DNA from: Silene latifolia | Taxonomy: Eukaryota > Streptophyta > Magnoliopsida > Caryophyllales > Caryophyllaceae | NCBI RefSeq assembly: GCF_048544455.1 | Contig: NC_133530.1 | Location: 17,475,748-17,539,747 of the forward strand | Direction: 5' to 3' | DNA length: 64,000 bases | In this document: positions 30,350 through 41,534 of the stretch, one piece after another | Layout of the letters: each line of letters begins with the position of its first letter | Numbering within the stretch: position 1 is the stretch's first letter | Notes under the pieces: model-generated | Database searches by the model: none | What the model saw: the letters and a program-made list of their open reading frames with translations, nothing else | Told to the model about the DNA's origin: nothing | Made by a program: the position numbers and the translations under genes

Positions 30350-33300
30350 ATGGGTGATATATATGGCGCTACTAATGTTGTTCTGCAAACACTAGGTGCG
30401 CTGGTTAGTGCTGAACTTTCCTCGCACTCTGATCTCAGAAATGATGTAATTGCCATACAGAATGAATTGCAGAACATCTTGGGTTATCTGATGAACGCAG
30501 AAGAGAGAGCCGAGGGAAATGATGCAGCCAAAGACTGGGTGAGACGAGTTAGAGTGTTGGCTTATGACATCGAGGACGCCATTGAACGATATCAACTATA
30601 CCTTAAAAGAAGTTACTTTTCTAAGGTCAGACTTTATATTCTAAGAGAAGTCAGCAGTATGGCATCTACCATTAAATCCTTGCGTGAGAATGCAACTATT
30701 ATTGCTGGAGCAAGAGACCAATGTATATTTACTGGTGGTAATGTAGGCATAACAATTACAACTTTGGTGCGGAATACTGAGACGGCGGCTTATAAAATTG
30801 TGGTAGATGATAATGCTAAAAGAGAAATCATCGATTTACTTGGCAATCGAAATCCTATTGGAGCACCCTCCACAACAGCAGTGGTTGGTATGAGAGGATT
30901 CGGAAAGACAACTGTTGTTAATAGTGTTTACTATGACGATACAATAAGGTCTCACTTTCCCCTTCGTGCCTGGATTCCAATGTCTCAGTGCAGACAAGAA
31001 GTTGCAATTTTAAGGAGCATGATTTCACAGTTTTCTGTTGCAACTAATAAGCTTCCCAATACGAATATGGTTAACAGCATGGATGAAAGGCCCTTACTTC
31101 GTCTACTTAAAACATGCATACAAGGGAAAAGGTAACATATTTCAACCCTCAATAGATAACTCTTATTTGGGTACAGGTTCATGAGATGGGGTGTGACATT
31201 CTGCTTCCAACTTTTTCCTACATTGGTATGATTTAGTTTTTCTTTTTGGAACGAAAATATATATTTACTAGTCCAACCTATCAACCAAACATGAATTAGT
31301 TACATACCCCTCTCTTTCCCTTTCCTTCGGATATGCCCATGAAAACCGGACAAATTCTACAGTAAAGCTGACTTCTTTTATACATTATCTAACAAATAAC
31401 AAAGACAAAACAACAACATCCTAAAGCCTGAAGGGCTCCCGCAAACACTGTTTGTCACCCCTCCCTCGACTCCTCCTTCATCCTAGACATACTGTCGAAA
31501 CAAAGCCTTTAATAGTTTTCCATCAACGAGAAACAACAAAAACAATCCCCCATCCTATCACTCCATGAAACAGCCTTACCCTGTCGGAAATGCCTATGGT
31601 GAAATTTGCAACAAAAATTTCCATTGTCGAATGCTACTCATAATAAAGAAGGCCACCAATTAGTGATGCATTTGAAACAAGATTATATATATTTAGGGCT
31701 TGTTTGTATAGGAAAGATAGGAGGAAAAGGAAGCGGAGACCGAGGAAGAGATACAATTCCCTTATTTAGTTAGTAAATAATAAGGAAACAGATTAACAGA
31801 CAAATGAAAGTCCCACACACGTTGGAAAGATCAGTATGGAAAATTCCCTTATTTTTTGTTCATCCCTTACCCTTTCCTTCATTCTTATCTCTTCCCTTCC
31901 CTCCTTAAATGTTATCCAAACACGCTTATATTTGGCTAGCCCAATCTAACAAGCATTGTTACATGAGCATATGAGTTCTTAAACGAGAGTACTATTTACT
32001 TCATATCCCTTTGATTAAACTTTGTGATGCTTTTCGCACAAGAAATGAAAAATAAGAAAGTAAAATAAACAAATGTAGAAGTATGAAAATGATGTAAAAT
32101 TACAAAATGACTAGTAGGTTTTATTGTCAAATTTACATTAAATTTGGTTTCTGACCAATTGTTCACTTTGCATGTAAGTAGATTATCCCAAAATGGATGG
32201 GATTCAAGGGAAGTATAATACTATTACGCCCTATGATTTGTCCAAAATAAAAAAGTAGAAACGTCAATCTAAGTTGGAAGTATTCTTCAACTGACGCATA
32301 AAGTTTATATACTCCCTCCATTTTCCTATTTTCACCCCATTTGCTTTATTGAGGTCTTCAAGACGCCACTTTGACCGTATTTTTTTATGTCTATATGTTT
32401 ATTTTTTTTTCTTGAAATTTTTTTTTGTGAAAGATGTCTTGATATTAATTGTAAATGTTTTAGTTTTATAAATAAATAGTTTTTATTCTCCAACTTATTG
32501 ACAGTCAAAGTTCGGAAACTTTGACCTCCAAAAAGCAAATTGGGTGAAAATAGGAAAATGGAGGGAGTATATCATTATTTCAGTAATCTATGGCAATTGA
32601 CTACTGTCTGTTATCTTGTAAAACTATTAGTTCGATGTTTTTGAATCTTGTAAACTCCTTATACAATTGAAAATTTTATTGCAGGTACATAATTGTATTC
32701 GACAATGTTAAAAGAGGTGACATTAGTCTAACACCTAACATCAAGTGCTTGTTACATTCTAACGAACTAGGAAGCAAAATATTAATAACTACTCGTTATG
32801 AGGACGTGGCTCGTGCATGGTTAAATGATGGAACAACTAATGGCATGTATAAAATAAAAGCATTACCCTCAAAAGAGGCTTGGGAACTTTTCTGCATAAA
32901 TACATTTCAAAGATCTCTTGGACGCTGTCCTAAACAATTAGAGAAGTTGGCTCGTGGGATAGTAAAGAAATGTGGAGGCCTGCCTCCTGTAATAACTTCA
33001 GTGGGTAGCCTTTTATCCAACAAAGAGGATGACTTGAGTGAATGGAGCAAGGTCCGTCGTAGTCTTGGGTTTTACTTAGATACAAATCACCAATTATCGG
33101 GTATTAACAAAAACTTTATGCAGAGTTATTATGACTTACCCTTTTACATTAAACCATGTTTTTTGTACTTTGGGCTGTTTCCAAGAGGTTATCCCATAAG
33201 CGGAATGAGACTAATTAGGTTATGGATAGCGGAGGGTTTCATTAGAGACAGTAGTGGGAGCTTAACGCTAGAAGAAGTCGCAGCAGAATATATGAATGAG

Positions 33301-34683
33301 CTGATCAATATGAGCATGATCGAAGTTATATCTAAAGATTCTTCGGGGAAACTTAAAACCTTGGGTGTAGTAAATAAATTCATACACGAGATGATTTTAT
33401 CGAAGTTGGATGAGTTGAGCTTTTGCAAAATTCTTTCTAAGAAAGGCTCTTTCGGCAAAGATACTTCTAGACGCTTATCCATTTACAAGAACTATAATTC
33501 CAATTGTGCACCTGATTTGGAACATATTACAAAAAACGGTTTGAGCATTCGAAGTCTTTTTGTAGAAGATGTAGAATCAACAATCATGGTCAAGGTGTTC
33601 AACAAAGCATTCTTAAAGAGCATTGGTTTGTTGAAAGTTCTTGATCTTTCTAATGCTCCTATAGACCATATTCCTGAAGAAGTTGGAATGCTACTTAACT
33701 TGCACTATTTAAGTTTGAGAAACACACGTGTTTCAAGGCTTCCACGATCCATTGCTAAGCTTGAGAATCTTCAAACATTAGATTTTAAACAAACCTTCAT
33801 TATTGAACTCCCCAAAGAATTTAAGGAACTTCGTAAGCTGAGACATATTCTTGGATACTATTTTAATAACGATGGTTTTTTGGATCCCTGCTGCATGAAA
33901 ATCAACGGGGTAAACATACAGGAAGGGGTATTGCGGGAATGTCTAGAACTCCAGAAACTTGCATTTTTGGATGTGAATGCTGGACATAAGAATTGGGCGA
34001 AGGAGTTGAGAAGCTTAAGGCAATTGAGAAAGTTAGGAATCTTAGGGCTCAAGTTGAATGAAGGGGATGCTATGTGTTCTGTAATTAATGAAATGAAATA
34101 TCTTCAAGCGTTGAATGTATTCTCAAAAAGTAAAAGTGAGAATATTAATCTGATGAATGTCAAGTCTCCTCCTCTAATGCTTAAACGGCTATACTTAAAT
34201 GGTCCTTTAGTCTCACTCCCTACTTGGATACATGAGCTCCATAGCCTTGTCAAAATTCGACTAAGGTGGTCGAATTTACAGGTTGATCCCCTTCAGATGT
34301 TACAAGTATTACCCAATCTGGTGGAGCTTCAATTGTTAAAGTCATTTACTGGGGAGCACTTAAAAATCGCAAGTCATGGATTTCAGAAGCTTAAGGTACT
34401 ACATCTCTTAGATTTGCATCCACTCAAATCCTTGATTATAGCTAAAGGCAGTTTACCTCTTCTAGATGAAATGTCAATCGGGGAAAGCAAGCATTTAGAA
34501 GTTCCCTCTACCATCAAGTACCTTTCCACCATAACAAAACTAAACTTCTATAATATGCCATCCCATTTCACTGATCGGATTTTACCAGGTAAATTCCATT
34601 TCTCAATTGTCAAGCATATACCTAGCGTCCTTTTCCATAAAAAGGACTCAAAGGGCAATTTGAAGACATTCACTCTACAGTGA
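30350..34683 (+). CDS. NLR-3: CC-NB-LRR protein, two exons
   Basis: Join of 30350-31131 and 32685-34683 (926 residues). The donor AAAAG|GTAACA and acceptor ATTGCAG|GTACATAA give the junction KRYIIVFD, at the same codon and phase as NLR-2 and NLR-5. RPM1-like CNL receptor. CC about 1-155 with DIEDAIE (73-79); P-loop GMRGFGKTT (180-188); kinase-2 YIIVFDNV with Asn 268 for the second Asp; RNBS-B ILITTRYE; RNBS-C YKIKALPSKEAWELF; GLPL CGGLPPVI; RNBS-D CFLYFGLFP; IHE (494-496) at the MHD position; LRRs to residue 926. It lacks the GQFNNQGTL-type linker insert of NLR-2 and NLR-5, so it is the more diverged of the three intron-bearing genes. No frame break found. Confidence 0.9.
31132..32684 (+). 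other. Intron of NLR-3 (1553 bp)
   Basis: Opens with gtaacatatttcaaccctca as in NLR-2 and keeps short blocks (ttctgctYccaa) of the ancestral intron. The middle is unrelated to the other introns. It includes a possible MITE at about 31697-31927 (agggcttgtttgtata and ttatccaaacacgctt) and a Stowaway element at 32310-32569. An in-frame TAA is embedded in the donor. Confidence 0.8.
32310..32569. mobile_element. Stowaway/mariner MITE, 258 bp, in the NLR-3 intron
   Basis: The TIRs are long: ctccctccattttcctattt, then tcacccYattt, pairs with aaattgggtgaaaatagg and aaaatggagggag. TA dinucleotides flank both ends. Further inside, cactttgac and gtcaaagtt pair as well. Confidence 0.85.
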
Positions 34684-35149
34684 GTGCCTTGACTAAAAAA
34701 AAGGCACTTTACAAATGTAAGAAATCATATTCAATTTAAGGTTAGATTTAATAATACTGTAACAAGAATGTATATTGTTTTATTTCTTAGCAACGCTCTT
34801 GTACAATAACTTACACCTTGGTAGATTATATACTTAAAATGCTTGTATCAGCATGGAATTCATCAACATCTCTTAATTTTAATTAACTTCAGGCTCATTT
34901 GTAAATAAAATAGTATTTGTGAAGCGCAAAGATTGTTTTTTAGCGGATTATATTTTTCTAATCAACTTTACAGTTTCATCAAGAAACAAATTGACCAATG
35001 CGGGTATGTTTGTTAGCTTCATCGATGTTAACAAAGAACAATTTACGGAGCATTATTACTTCCTCTTTCCATTGATTTACCTTTATTCAAAATGCTCTAA
35101 ACAGTGGTGGGCGTGAATTTGAGCAGCGGAGAGGGGGGAGACAGAATAA
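34684..35149. other. 3' flank of NLR-3
   Basis: AT-rich. 34970-35090 (tttcatcaagaaacaa, ttYatcgatgttaacaaaga) matches about 51285-51400 behind the NLR relic, so it belongs to the duplicated downstream flank. Confidence 0.5.
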
Positions 35150-35535
35150 ATTATGGACTTGTATCAAATTAATTGTAATCCCCATTTGTTTGTGTTTTTA
35201 TCAACCAAACAAGATATCACTATTCTATTTCTCATGAACTACAACAATTTATAATGGTAATGACCAATGTATTCAAACAAATCAAAGAGAAAAGAAATAC
35301 CTGATCCCAACAACCGCAGCAGGAAAACATTGAACCATTTCGCTAGCTTTTGTGCCAATGACCTCAAAACCCGACAACTTCTCTACAACCAGAGTATACT
35401 TCCAGAATCATTCATACCAAGAATCAGTGAGCAGAAACTGGACCTGAGAATCGAAATGGTAGCTGGTGAGAAACAACGGGATTACAATCTCATTAAAGGT
35501 GTGAAACGAGAAAAACAAGGCAGGTACATGAAATG
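35150..35535. pseudogene. Decayed exon-like segment of an unidentified gene, copy 2
   Basis: The best-preserved of the three copies. Minus strand: EKLSGFEVIGTKASEMVQCF, then AAVVGI, then ATCAG|GTATTTC. Plus strand: a frame of 89 codons with NHFASFCANDLKTRQLLY, KLDLRIEMVAGEKQRDY and LIKGVKREKQ, then AGGCAG|GTACATG. Both readings are open and both end in plausible donors, so the true strand is undecided. The plus reading weakly resembles the minus-strand exon at 41380 (LRLE followed by IVKGVKEK). Confidence 0.4.
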
Positions 35536-36120
35536 ATGCTATCCTGCCATACCCAATATTTGAGCAAGGCCGTTTTACACAAGTATTTGAGTAAAACCAT
35601 GTGAATATTACGCAAATATCCCCCAAAAGCTAGTGTTAGTAACTTCTATACGTTGCATTGCGAGTATAACCGGTATAAAGGTGCGACGCATATCTCGGGT
35701 ATGGTACGGTAGCATCATTTCATGGCACATAATACAACTCCTAATCAAATGACAATACACAACTAATCTTCATTTGTTCATCAAATCAGTAAGGAAACAA
35801 GTACTCCGTAAGTCCGTAATCAATTATGAACAACTAAGTGATCAAATAATCACATAAATTGATGAGAAAAATAGGAAAACAATAATAAAAACAAGAAAAT
35901 GAAAAATAATTAATCATGAGCTAAATTAGGGTTTTGAGTAATTGGGAATTTACATTAAACAAACAACAAAATCAATCAATTAACACTAATAAATCGACAA
36001 ATTGATAAATAATCTAATAAAGTACGAAGTAGCAATTAGTCTAAAAATTGAGAATAAGAGATTAGGGTAAAAATTAAACTCTTACAATTGAAATTGATCA
36101 TAGGTGATCGTCCGGCGTCG
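35536..36120. repeat. Downstream duplicated flank, unit of NLR-3
   Basis: Matches 51925-52580 and 26860-27620 block by block (agctagtRttagtaac, aattagggttttgag, aattgggaatttacatt-like, cgtccggcgtcgat). The cgtccggcgtcgat box at 36110 and 52570 lies just outside a minus-strand gtaagMg site, as a first exon and donor would. Confidence 0.6.
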
Positions 36121-36405
36121 ATTGAAATTGATCATAAGTGATCGTTTTTATTTAGCGAAATAGAGTCTACATAAGCTGGGAAGAGTAAGACCGAGATAAC
36201 TAGGAAATAGAGTCTACAATCTACATAAGTGTTTTTTCAATTGGTTTTGTTTAAGACCGAGATAACACCAGACCAGATAACCGTTATGTTTGGATCCCTT
36301 TAATTGAGTTGTTCATCATCACATGCCACATTTTTAAAGAAGCTTGATGTTAGTCGGTAAATGATTTTGGTTTTTTTTTTTTTTTTTTTTTTCCTAACGT
36401 GTGCG
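36121..36405. other. Intergenic, nothing recognised
   Basis: Contains atttagcgaaatag, also present as the LINE target site at 55305 and 57071, and a poly(T) run (36371-36392). Confidence 0.4.
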
Positions 36406-36413
36406 CTAAGGAC

Positions 36414-37099
36414 TAGGGATGGTAATGGGTAGGGTCTGGGTAGGGTCTGCCTAGACCCGGACCCGACCCGAGATTTTCCCTTTGGACCCGTACCCGACCC
36501 AGACCCACAAGGGTCTAAAATTTGGGGACCCATACCCGGACCCTATGGGTAAGGGTAGGGTTTGGGTCTACCGTACCCAGTGGGTCGAGTTTCACCACTT
36601 TAGGAGAACAAGATTAACGATTATGGGCCTATAATATTAAAAAAAAAAATTCATACTACTTTAACATTATGAGTTTATTAATCTGCCGTTAATGGTGGTT
36701 GTCGGTCGCCGGCTATTAGAGAGGTGGTTTCCAGTCGCGTATCAGTGCTGTGGTGGTGGTTTTCTTGTGTCAGTGGTGGAGTGGTGGTATTGTCAGAAGA
36801 GTGTGGTTGGATTTTATCACTTTATGGGATGAGAGAAGAGAAAGAGACTTTAGTTGGATTTCTACAGTCTGGCAGTATGAATTCAGAAAAGTTGTAATTT
36901 TGATTTTTTTTCTTTAATAAAGGGTCTAAGGGTCGGGTATGGGTCTCATAACTTAGACCCGGACCCGGACCCGAAATATTTTCTTAAGACCCATACCCGA
37001 TCCATACCCATTAGGTCTGAAAAAATGAGACCCATACCCGACCCGTTAGGGTCCGACCCTCAGGGTCTGGGTCGGGTCCCCGACCCACTGCCATCCCTA
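36414..37099. mobile_element. hAT MITE, 686 bp, built of acccgac/gtcgggt repeats
   Basis: The left end tagggatggtaatggg and right end ccactgccatcccta are inverted. The exact 8-bp duplication ctaaggac flanks it (36406-36413 and 37100-37107), which assigns it to hAT. About 170 bp at each end consist of alternating gggtctgggt and acccggaccc motifs that pair across the element. The centre (36600-36900) is unique. No transposase. Confidence 0.88.
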
Positions 37100-37175
37100 C
37101 TAAGGACACACATTAAGAACCTAAATGTGTTAAGATTTGCAAAAGATTCGTTAGAAAAACCCTTTTTTTTGGGTC

Positions 37176-37847
37176 ATGATCATTCATGTACATGATTTAC
37201 TCAATTATGTACATAAATGACTATTTTACCCCTTCCATTTTACCCTATTTTCAATTTTAATTTACTTAGCCTTTCAATTTTCCCCCACCAACCACCACCA
37301 CCCCCTCCCCTGCTCGTCGGCTGCCAGTCTCGCCGGTCGGACCCCCACCGCTCCACCGACCCAGATCCCACCGTCCCTTTCCCACGACCCCACCGTCCCA
37401 GGTTCGCCCCACCCACCCATTCTATAGCCTCTCTCGCGTCCCTGCACAGCTAACAACCACCGTCTCCCTCGCCGCCCTTGCACTTCAACCACCATACGAA
37501 CCTCCCACCCGCCCCTCCCCTACCATCCAACCACCCTTTCCAATAACTCTATAACCCTAATTTTAATAAACTCTAATTATTTCATCAACACTTTAATTTA
37601 CACTTGTTTGATTGAATTGAAAAAATTGATGCGTAATTAACGAAGTAATAGTTCTTGATCGATGTGAGAATAATGATTAACGATTTAACGATTTTTACTA
37701 ATTTGGTACAAATTATATTAATTTTTGGAAGGAAGAGAGAAAGAGAGAATTATTTTTTCTGTTTGAAGTAGAAGGACAATGAATGGAAAAATTATGACAA
37801 AAAGTACATGATTGAGTAAAACTCGTACATGAATGAGCAATGACGTT
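37176..37847. mobile_element. TIR element carrying a GC-rich insert
   Basis: Left tcattcatgtacatgatt, then tactcaatYatgtac; right gtacatgattgagtaaa, then cgtacatgaatga: an inverted pair about 670 bp apart. The interior 37280-37530 is strikingly C-rich (ccaccaccacccc, tcgccggtcgg) compared with its surroundings and may be a captured gene piece. Its frames are low-complexity and I identify no protein. Confidence 0.6.
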
Positions 37848-38136
37848 TTTTTTTTGTGTTAATCAAGAATATTCCCTACCGACATCGATAGTTGGACAAT
37901 CTTCTTTGGGGTAGGCAATTTAATGGGTTGACATCTTCCAAGTTTGGTTTTTTAATTCGTAAGAGTCAGGAATTAAACCCCTTACCACTTGTTTAAGAGA
38001 TATGAGTTCTTACCACTCACACCAGCCAACTTTGGTAATGATTTTGGGTTGTGGTCAAGTGGTCATAGACCGATCATCAATGGTTTGCTAAAGGATTACT
38101 AAAAGCTAAGGATTGAGTCAAGTTCGATTTAACTTT
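37848..38136. other. Intergenic, nothing recognised
   Basis: Includes aagtcaggaattaaacccctta-like sequence often seen near plant retrotransposon tails. No defined feature. Confidence 0.3.
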
Positions 38137-38153
38137 GCTCAAATGAAAATGTT

Positions 38154-38489
38154 TTTTTTTTTTTTTTTGACAGCAACAAATAGCATAGCTTACACAAGAG
38201 CTCTCTGAGCAAGATTATGAGCTATCCTATTCACTCCCCTAGGACAGAAACTAAGAGAGCAACAATGAAAGTGAGACGCAATAGACTTAATATCATGGAT
38301 AATGCAGTTGATAGATGCAATTAACTTCTCCGCTCCCACAGCCTGCAAAACCAAGTTAAGACAATCCGTAACAAGTCTAACATGAAGGTACCCCTCGTCC
38401 AAGGCCCATCTTAGCGCCATGATAGCTGCAAGTCCTTCGGCATGCAAGGCAGAAGAGGCAAACGAGCGAGCGTGAGCAGTATTCCTTAA
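38154..38489 (-). mobile_element. 5'-truncated L1-type LINE with exact 17-bp target duplication
   Basis: Oriented on the minus strand: poly(A) appears as poly(T) at 38154-38168. Flanking direct repeats gctcaaatgaaaatgtt (38137-38153 and 38490-38506) are identical over 17 bp, so the insertion is young. The insert is 336 bp. It encodes only the end of an RNase H-like domain: LHAEGLAAIMALRWALDEG, VTDCLNLVLQ, and FCPRGVNRIAHNLAQ. Confidence 0.9.
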
Positions 38490-38506
38490 GCTCAAATGAA
38501 AATGTT

Positions 38507-39780
38507 GGTTACTAGTTCATTATATTCGGTCGTGACTCTTGTACCTTCCCTTTTCGATCCGCAATTCTTCACTTATTCACTCGTGATTGAATAAGCTCAT
38601 TGATCTTTTTTGTACTAAGAAAGTTGAGTTGATAATGATTCGGAAAATTCCCTATGTTTGTACATATACATGTTTTCGACACTACCACGACTCTACAAAA
38701 CCTTAAAATGGTGATTATGCTGGTATAGTGGTATACAGAAACGAGGTAGTGAAAGACATAGGCACATCCGCACATAGCTTATTCAAGGTTAGCATCCAAA
38801 TTTCCAACATAAATATGTATGTTAGAGAGAGTTCATTTTCTACAAAACAGTGTAGAATTTATTTTTTACCTTCATCTTTTCCGGTGAGCAATTGATCGGA
38901 AAATAATTAATTGGACTTAATTGCACATTATACCAAACTTATGGAGCCAATTTGCTCGTTGTGAAACTTTTGAGGCTAAATTGCACATAGTTGTAAATAT
39001 TTGGGGTGAATTTGCTACTTACCCCGATCTCGGTTACTACCAAACAAACTTTTTTAGCATTTCCTAGACAAGTTATCTTGGTCATTTGTTATTGTTTGAC
39101 CGTTTTCTTGTCTAAAATGATAGTTTTAAACAAGAAACTATGTACTATTTAAAGGGATCACGTCGTGCTTTCACACTGTCAACGGTTATAATCATATCAT
39201 ATCCACGGAGCGACGCATATCCTAGTGTCTTGCTTGTGACGGTCACAAGTTTGTGACCTCTTACAGTTACAACCTTCTCCCATTGCCCTCCCACTTGCCC
39301 CTTTGTCTCACGTCACAAGCATGTGATGGAATTTGTCCCTCACAAACGGAAATTTGTGTATAACTAATAGCGTAATCAAATAAACTATACATGGCTAATC
39401 TTCACCTGTTCATCAAATTAGTAAGCAAAAAAGTCCTAGTATTCAATTATAAACAACCAAGGGATCAAATATACGCAAATAATCATCAATTCATCCGAAA
39501 AAAATGTAGTGACTTGGAATAATCCGGAGATTTTTAATATTGTATCAATCAATAAACAATTAGGGAGTATAAAACATCATAACAAATGTACATATCAATT
39601 ACAAATTTAATACATGATCATAGTTTTACATCTTCAAAAGAAATTAAATACTATAAAGCAAACACAATGAAAAAGTGAGAATTATATACAACTAGAAAAA
39701 ATATGAAAAATACTGTATAATTACTTTGATCTATTTATTACAAATTACAACATTACAAAGAAGTTGACCCAAGTACCCAA
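38507..39780. other. Intergenic, partly duplicated NLR flank
   Basis: 38900-39020 contains a Y-atttgc/gcacat repeat (ttaattgcacattat, aatttgctcgt, aaattgcacatag, aatttgctactta) resembling the arms of the foldback element at 55536. 39225-39345 has an inverted gtcacaag/cttgtgac theme, probably a MITE. 39360-39500 matches the downstream flank of the NLR units. No gene. Confidence 0.45.
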
Positions 39781-40877
39781 CATGGGGTACTATTTTCTTC
39801 ATTTGTAAAGAGGGTTTGTTTGGCAACCATTGAGGTGTTTTTCATGGAGAAAAACACTGGGCACATGCGTAACAATAGAGTAACAGGGTTTCCCGCCTTC
39901 CCGGGTCGAATCTGATCAGTGAAATGCGATGGCATGTTATAGAAGTTGAGTGTTTTTAGACTATCAAGGTACTGAATGTCACAAGGGACTTCCAAATTCT
40001 CGCTTTCTCCGATTGACAGCTCAGAAAGAAGAGGCAAAGCTCCTTTAGCCATAGACACGGACTTGAGATAATAAAAGTCTAAGAGATGTAATGTCTTGAG
40101 TTTCGGAAATCCATAGCTTTCGACTTCCATGTCCTCTCTAACATATGCCTCCAGCAATTGAATGAAGTTCGACTAGATTAGGGAATAACTGTAGTGTCCC
40201 GAGAGGGTCGACTTGTATATTCGACCACCTTAGATGAATTTTTACTACGCCATGGAGCTCATACACCCAAGTAGGAAATGAAACCAGCGGCCTATTTAAG
40301 GACCGACATTTAAGCATTAAGCATACGGGGAGGAGACTTGACATTCGTTAAATCAATCAATTCACTCTTACTCTTTGAGAATACATTCAATGATAAAAGA
40401 TACTTCATCCCATCAATTATAGAGCATAATTCCTCTCCATCATCCAACTTGAGCCCAACAATTCTTAACTTCCGTAATTGAATCAAGTTTCCCAACTCCT
40501 TAATCCAACTTCTATGTGGAACATCCAAATCCAAAAACCCGAGTTCTTGGAGTTCCACCCACACATTTCTCCACTGACCCTTCTGCAATCTTTATTCCGT
40601 TAATCTTCAAGAAGTGGCTACTAAATCCAATGTCATACTCGTAATAGTATCCAAGAAGATGTCGGAGCCTGCTAAGTTTGTTTATGTCTATAGGGAGTTC
40701 AGAAATGAAGGTTTGTTTCAAATCCAGGGTTTGGAGATTCCCAAGTTTACCAATGGAAATCGGAAGTGTTGAAACTCGTGTGCTTCTCAAACTTAAGTAA
40801 CGTAAATTAAGTAACATACCTAATTCTTCGGGAATAAGTTCTATGGGGCCATGGGGGCATTGGACAGATCAAGTAGG
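39781..40877 (-). pseudogene. NLR-4: 5'-truncated, frameshifted LRR block of a CNL gene
   Basis: Translating the minus strand from 40877 gives DLSNAP, an 8-bp tandem duplication (ccccatgg) that breaks the frame, then LLNLRYLSLRSTRV, LQTLDLKQTFISELP, LRHLLGYYYEYDIG and NGIKIAEGSVEKC. Further frameshifts occur near 40566 (continues LQELGFLDLD), near 40320 (continues RPLVSFPTWVYELH) and near 40160 (continues EAYVREDMEVESYGF). A fifth near 39895 shifts the C-terminal tail (KPCYSI and HVPSVF in the other frame). CC and NB-ARC (about 575 residues) are missing. The motifs are closest to NLR-1, with which it shares orientation. The 5' break at 40877 joins directly to duplicated flank. Confidence 0.88.
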
Positions 40878-41129
40878 CTAATAATCTAATAGCAATTAGT
40901 CTAATAGAGATTATTAACTCACCAATTAGATTTATTAACTCAAAATTGAGAATTTGAGATTCTAATGAGAGAATATCTCCTAATATGTTGATCTTAAGAC
41001 TGTAAATGTGTGCCAAGTGAGCACATGTCAGCGAAACCCATAAAATATTCACAAGGTTTTTAAAAAAGAAGACAGATAAAGTAGATCTGAAATATAAATC
41101 ACAGTTGTAGAACATACTTGATTTCTCAA
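40878..41129. repeat. Duplicated flank joined to NLR-4
   Basis: Matches 27555-27800: aagtaggctaataatctaat, ctaatagagattat, agaatatctcctaatatgtt, then gcgaaacccataaa and acaaggtttttaaaaaagaa. The sharp transition from LRR coding sequence to this flank at 40877 marks a recombination junction. Confidence 0.7.
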
Positions 41130-41400
41130 ATTCGCCACTTGAACTTCAATTATACTGTTTGTCGGCCTGTATAATAGACACAAAATCACACTACAACAAG
41201 CAACCAAGCTAACCTTGATTTCACTTCTGCAATTCAAGAGACTCTATAGTTAAACTGATCGGAGACTTTATCCTAGCTTACCAATTTCGACTTTTTCTTT
41301 AACACCTTTAACAATCGCTACTTCTTCTTCATCAGATATCTTCTTCTTCAAGCTCTCAAGTCTAAGTTCACACACCTTAAAGCTGTTAAGAATACTAGTA
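41130..41400 (-). pseudogene. Minus-strand exon cluster of an unidentified gene, copy 2
   Basis: Minus strand from about 41385: KVCELRLESLKKKISDEEE, then VAIVKGVKEKVEI, ending GAAATTG|GTAAGC. Next a small piece after ttgcag (AAGTGAAATCAAG before GTTAGC), then tattatacag followed by PTNSIIEVQVANLRNQ before GTATGT. The phases of the three pieces are mutually compatible (1, then 2), giving a joined reading without stops. The acidic, Lys-rich, coiled-coil-like composition is not diagnostic. No start codon or further exon assigned. A diverged, broken copy lies at 27840-28090. Confidence 0.4.
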
Positions 41401-41534
41401 ACAATTAGGAAAACACACACAACATTAAGGCCCTCTTTTCTATCTTTTTACTAGTAAAAATGTACATTAGTCGTCGTCAAAATTCTATTAGCAAAAACTA
41501 CGGCACCAGAGACCCGGTACTCCCGATGCCCAAC
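41401..41534. repeat. Duplicated flank linking relic exons to the upstream unit
   Basis: Matches 28100-28224 (ttactagtaaaaatgtacat, caaaattctattagcaaaa, gcaccagagacccggtac). Confidence 0.7.

Noticed and set aside
37217-37495. Proline-rich plus-strand frame and Gly/Arg-rich minus-strand frame
   Set aside because: Low-complexity translations of a C-rich insert in a TIR element; no recognisable protein.
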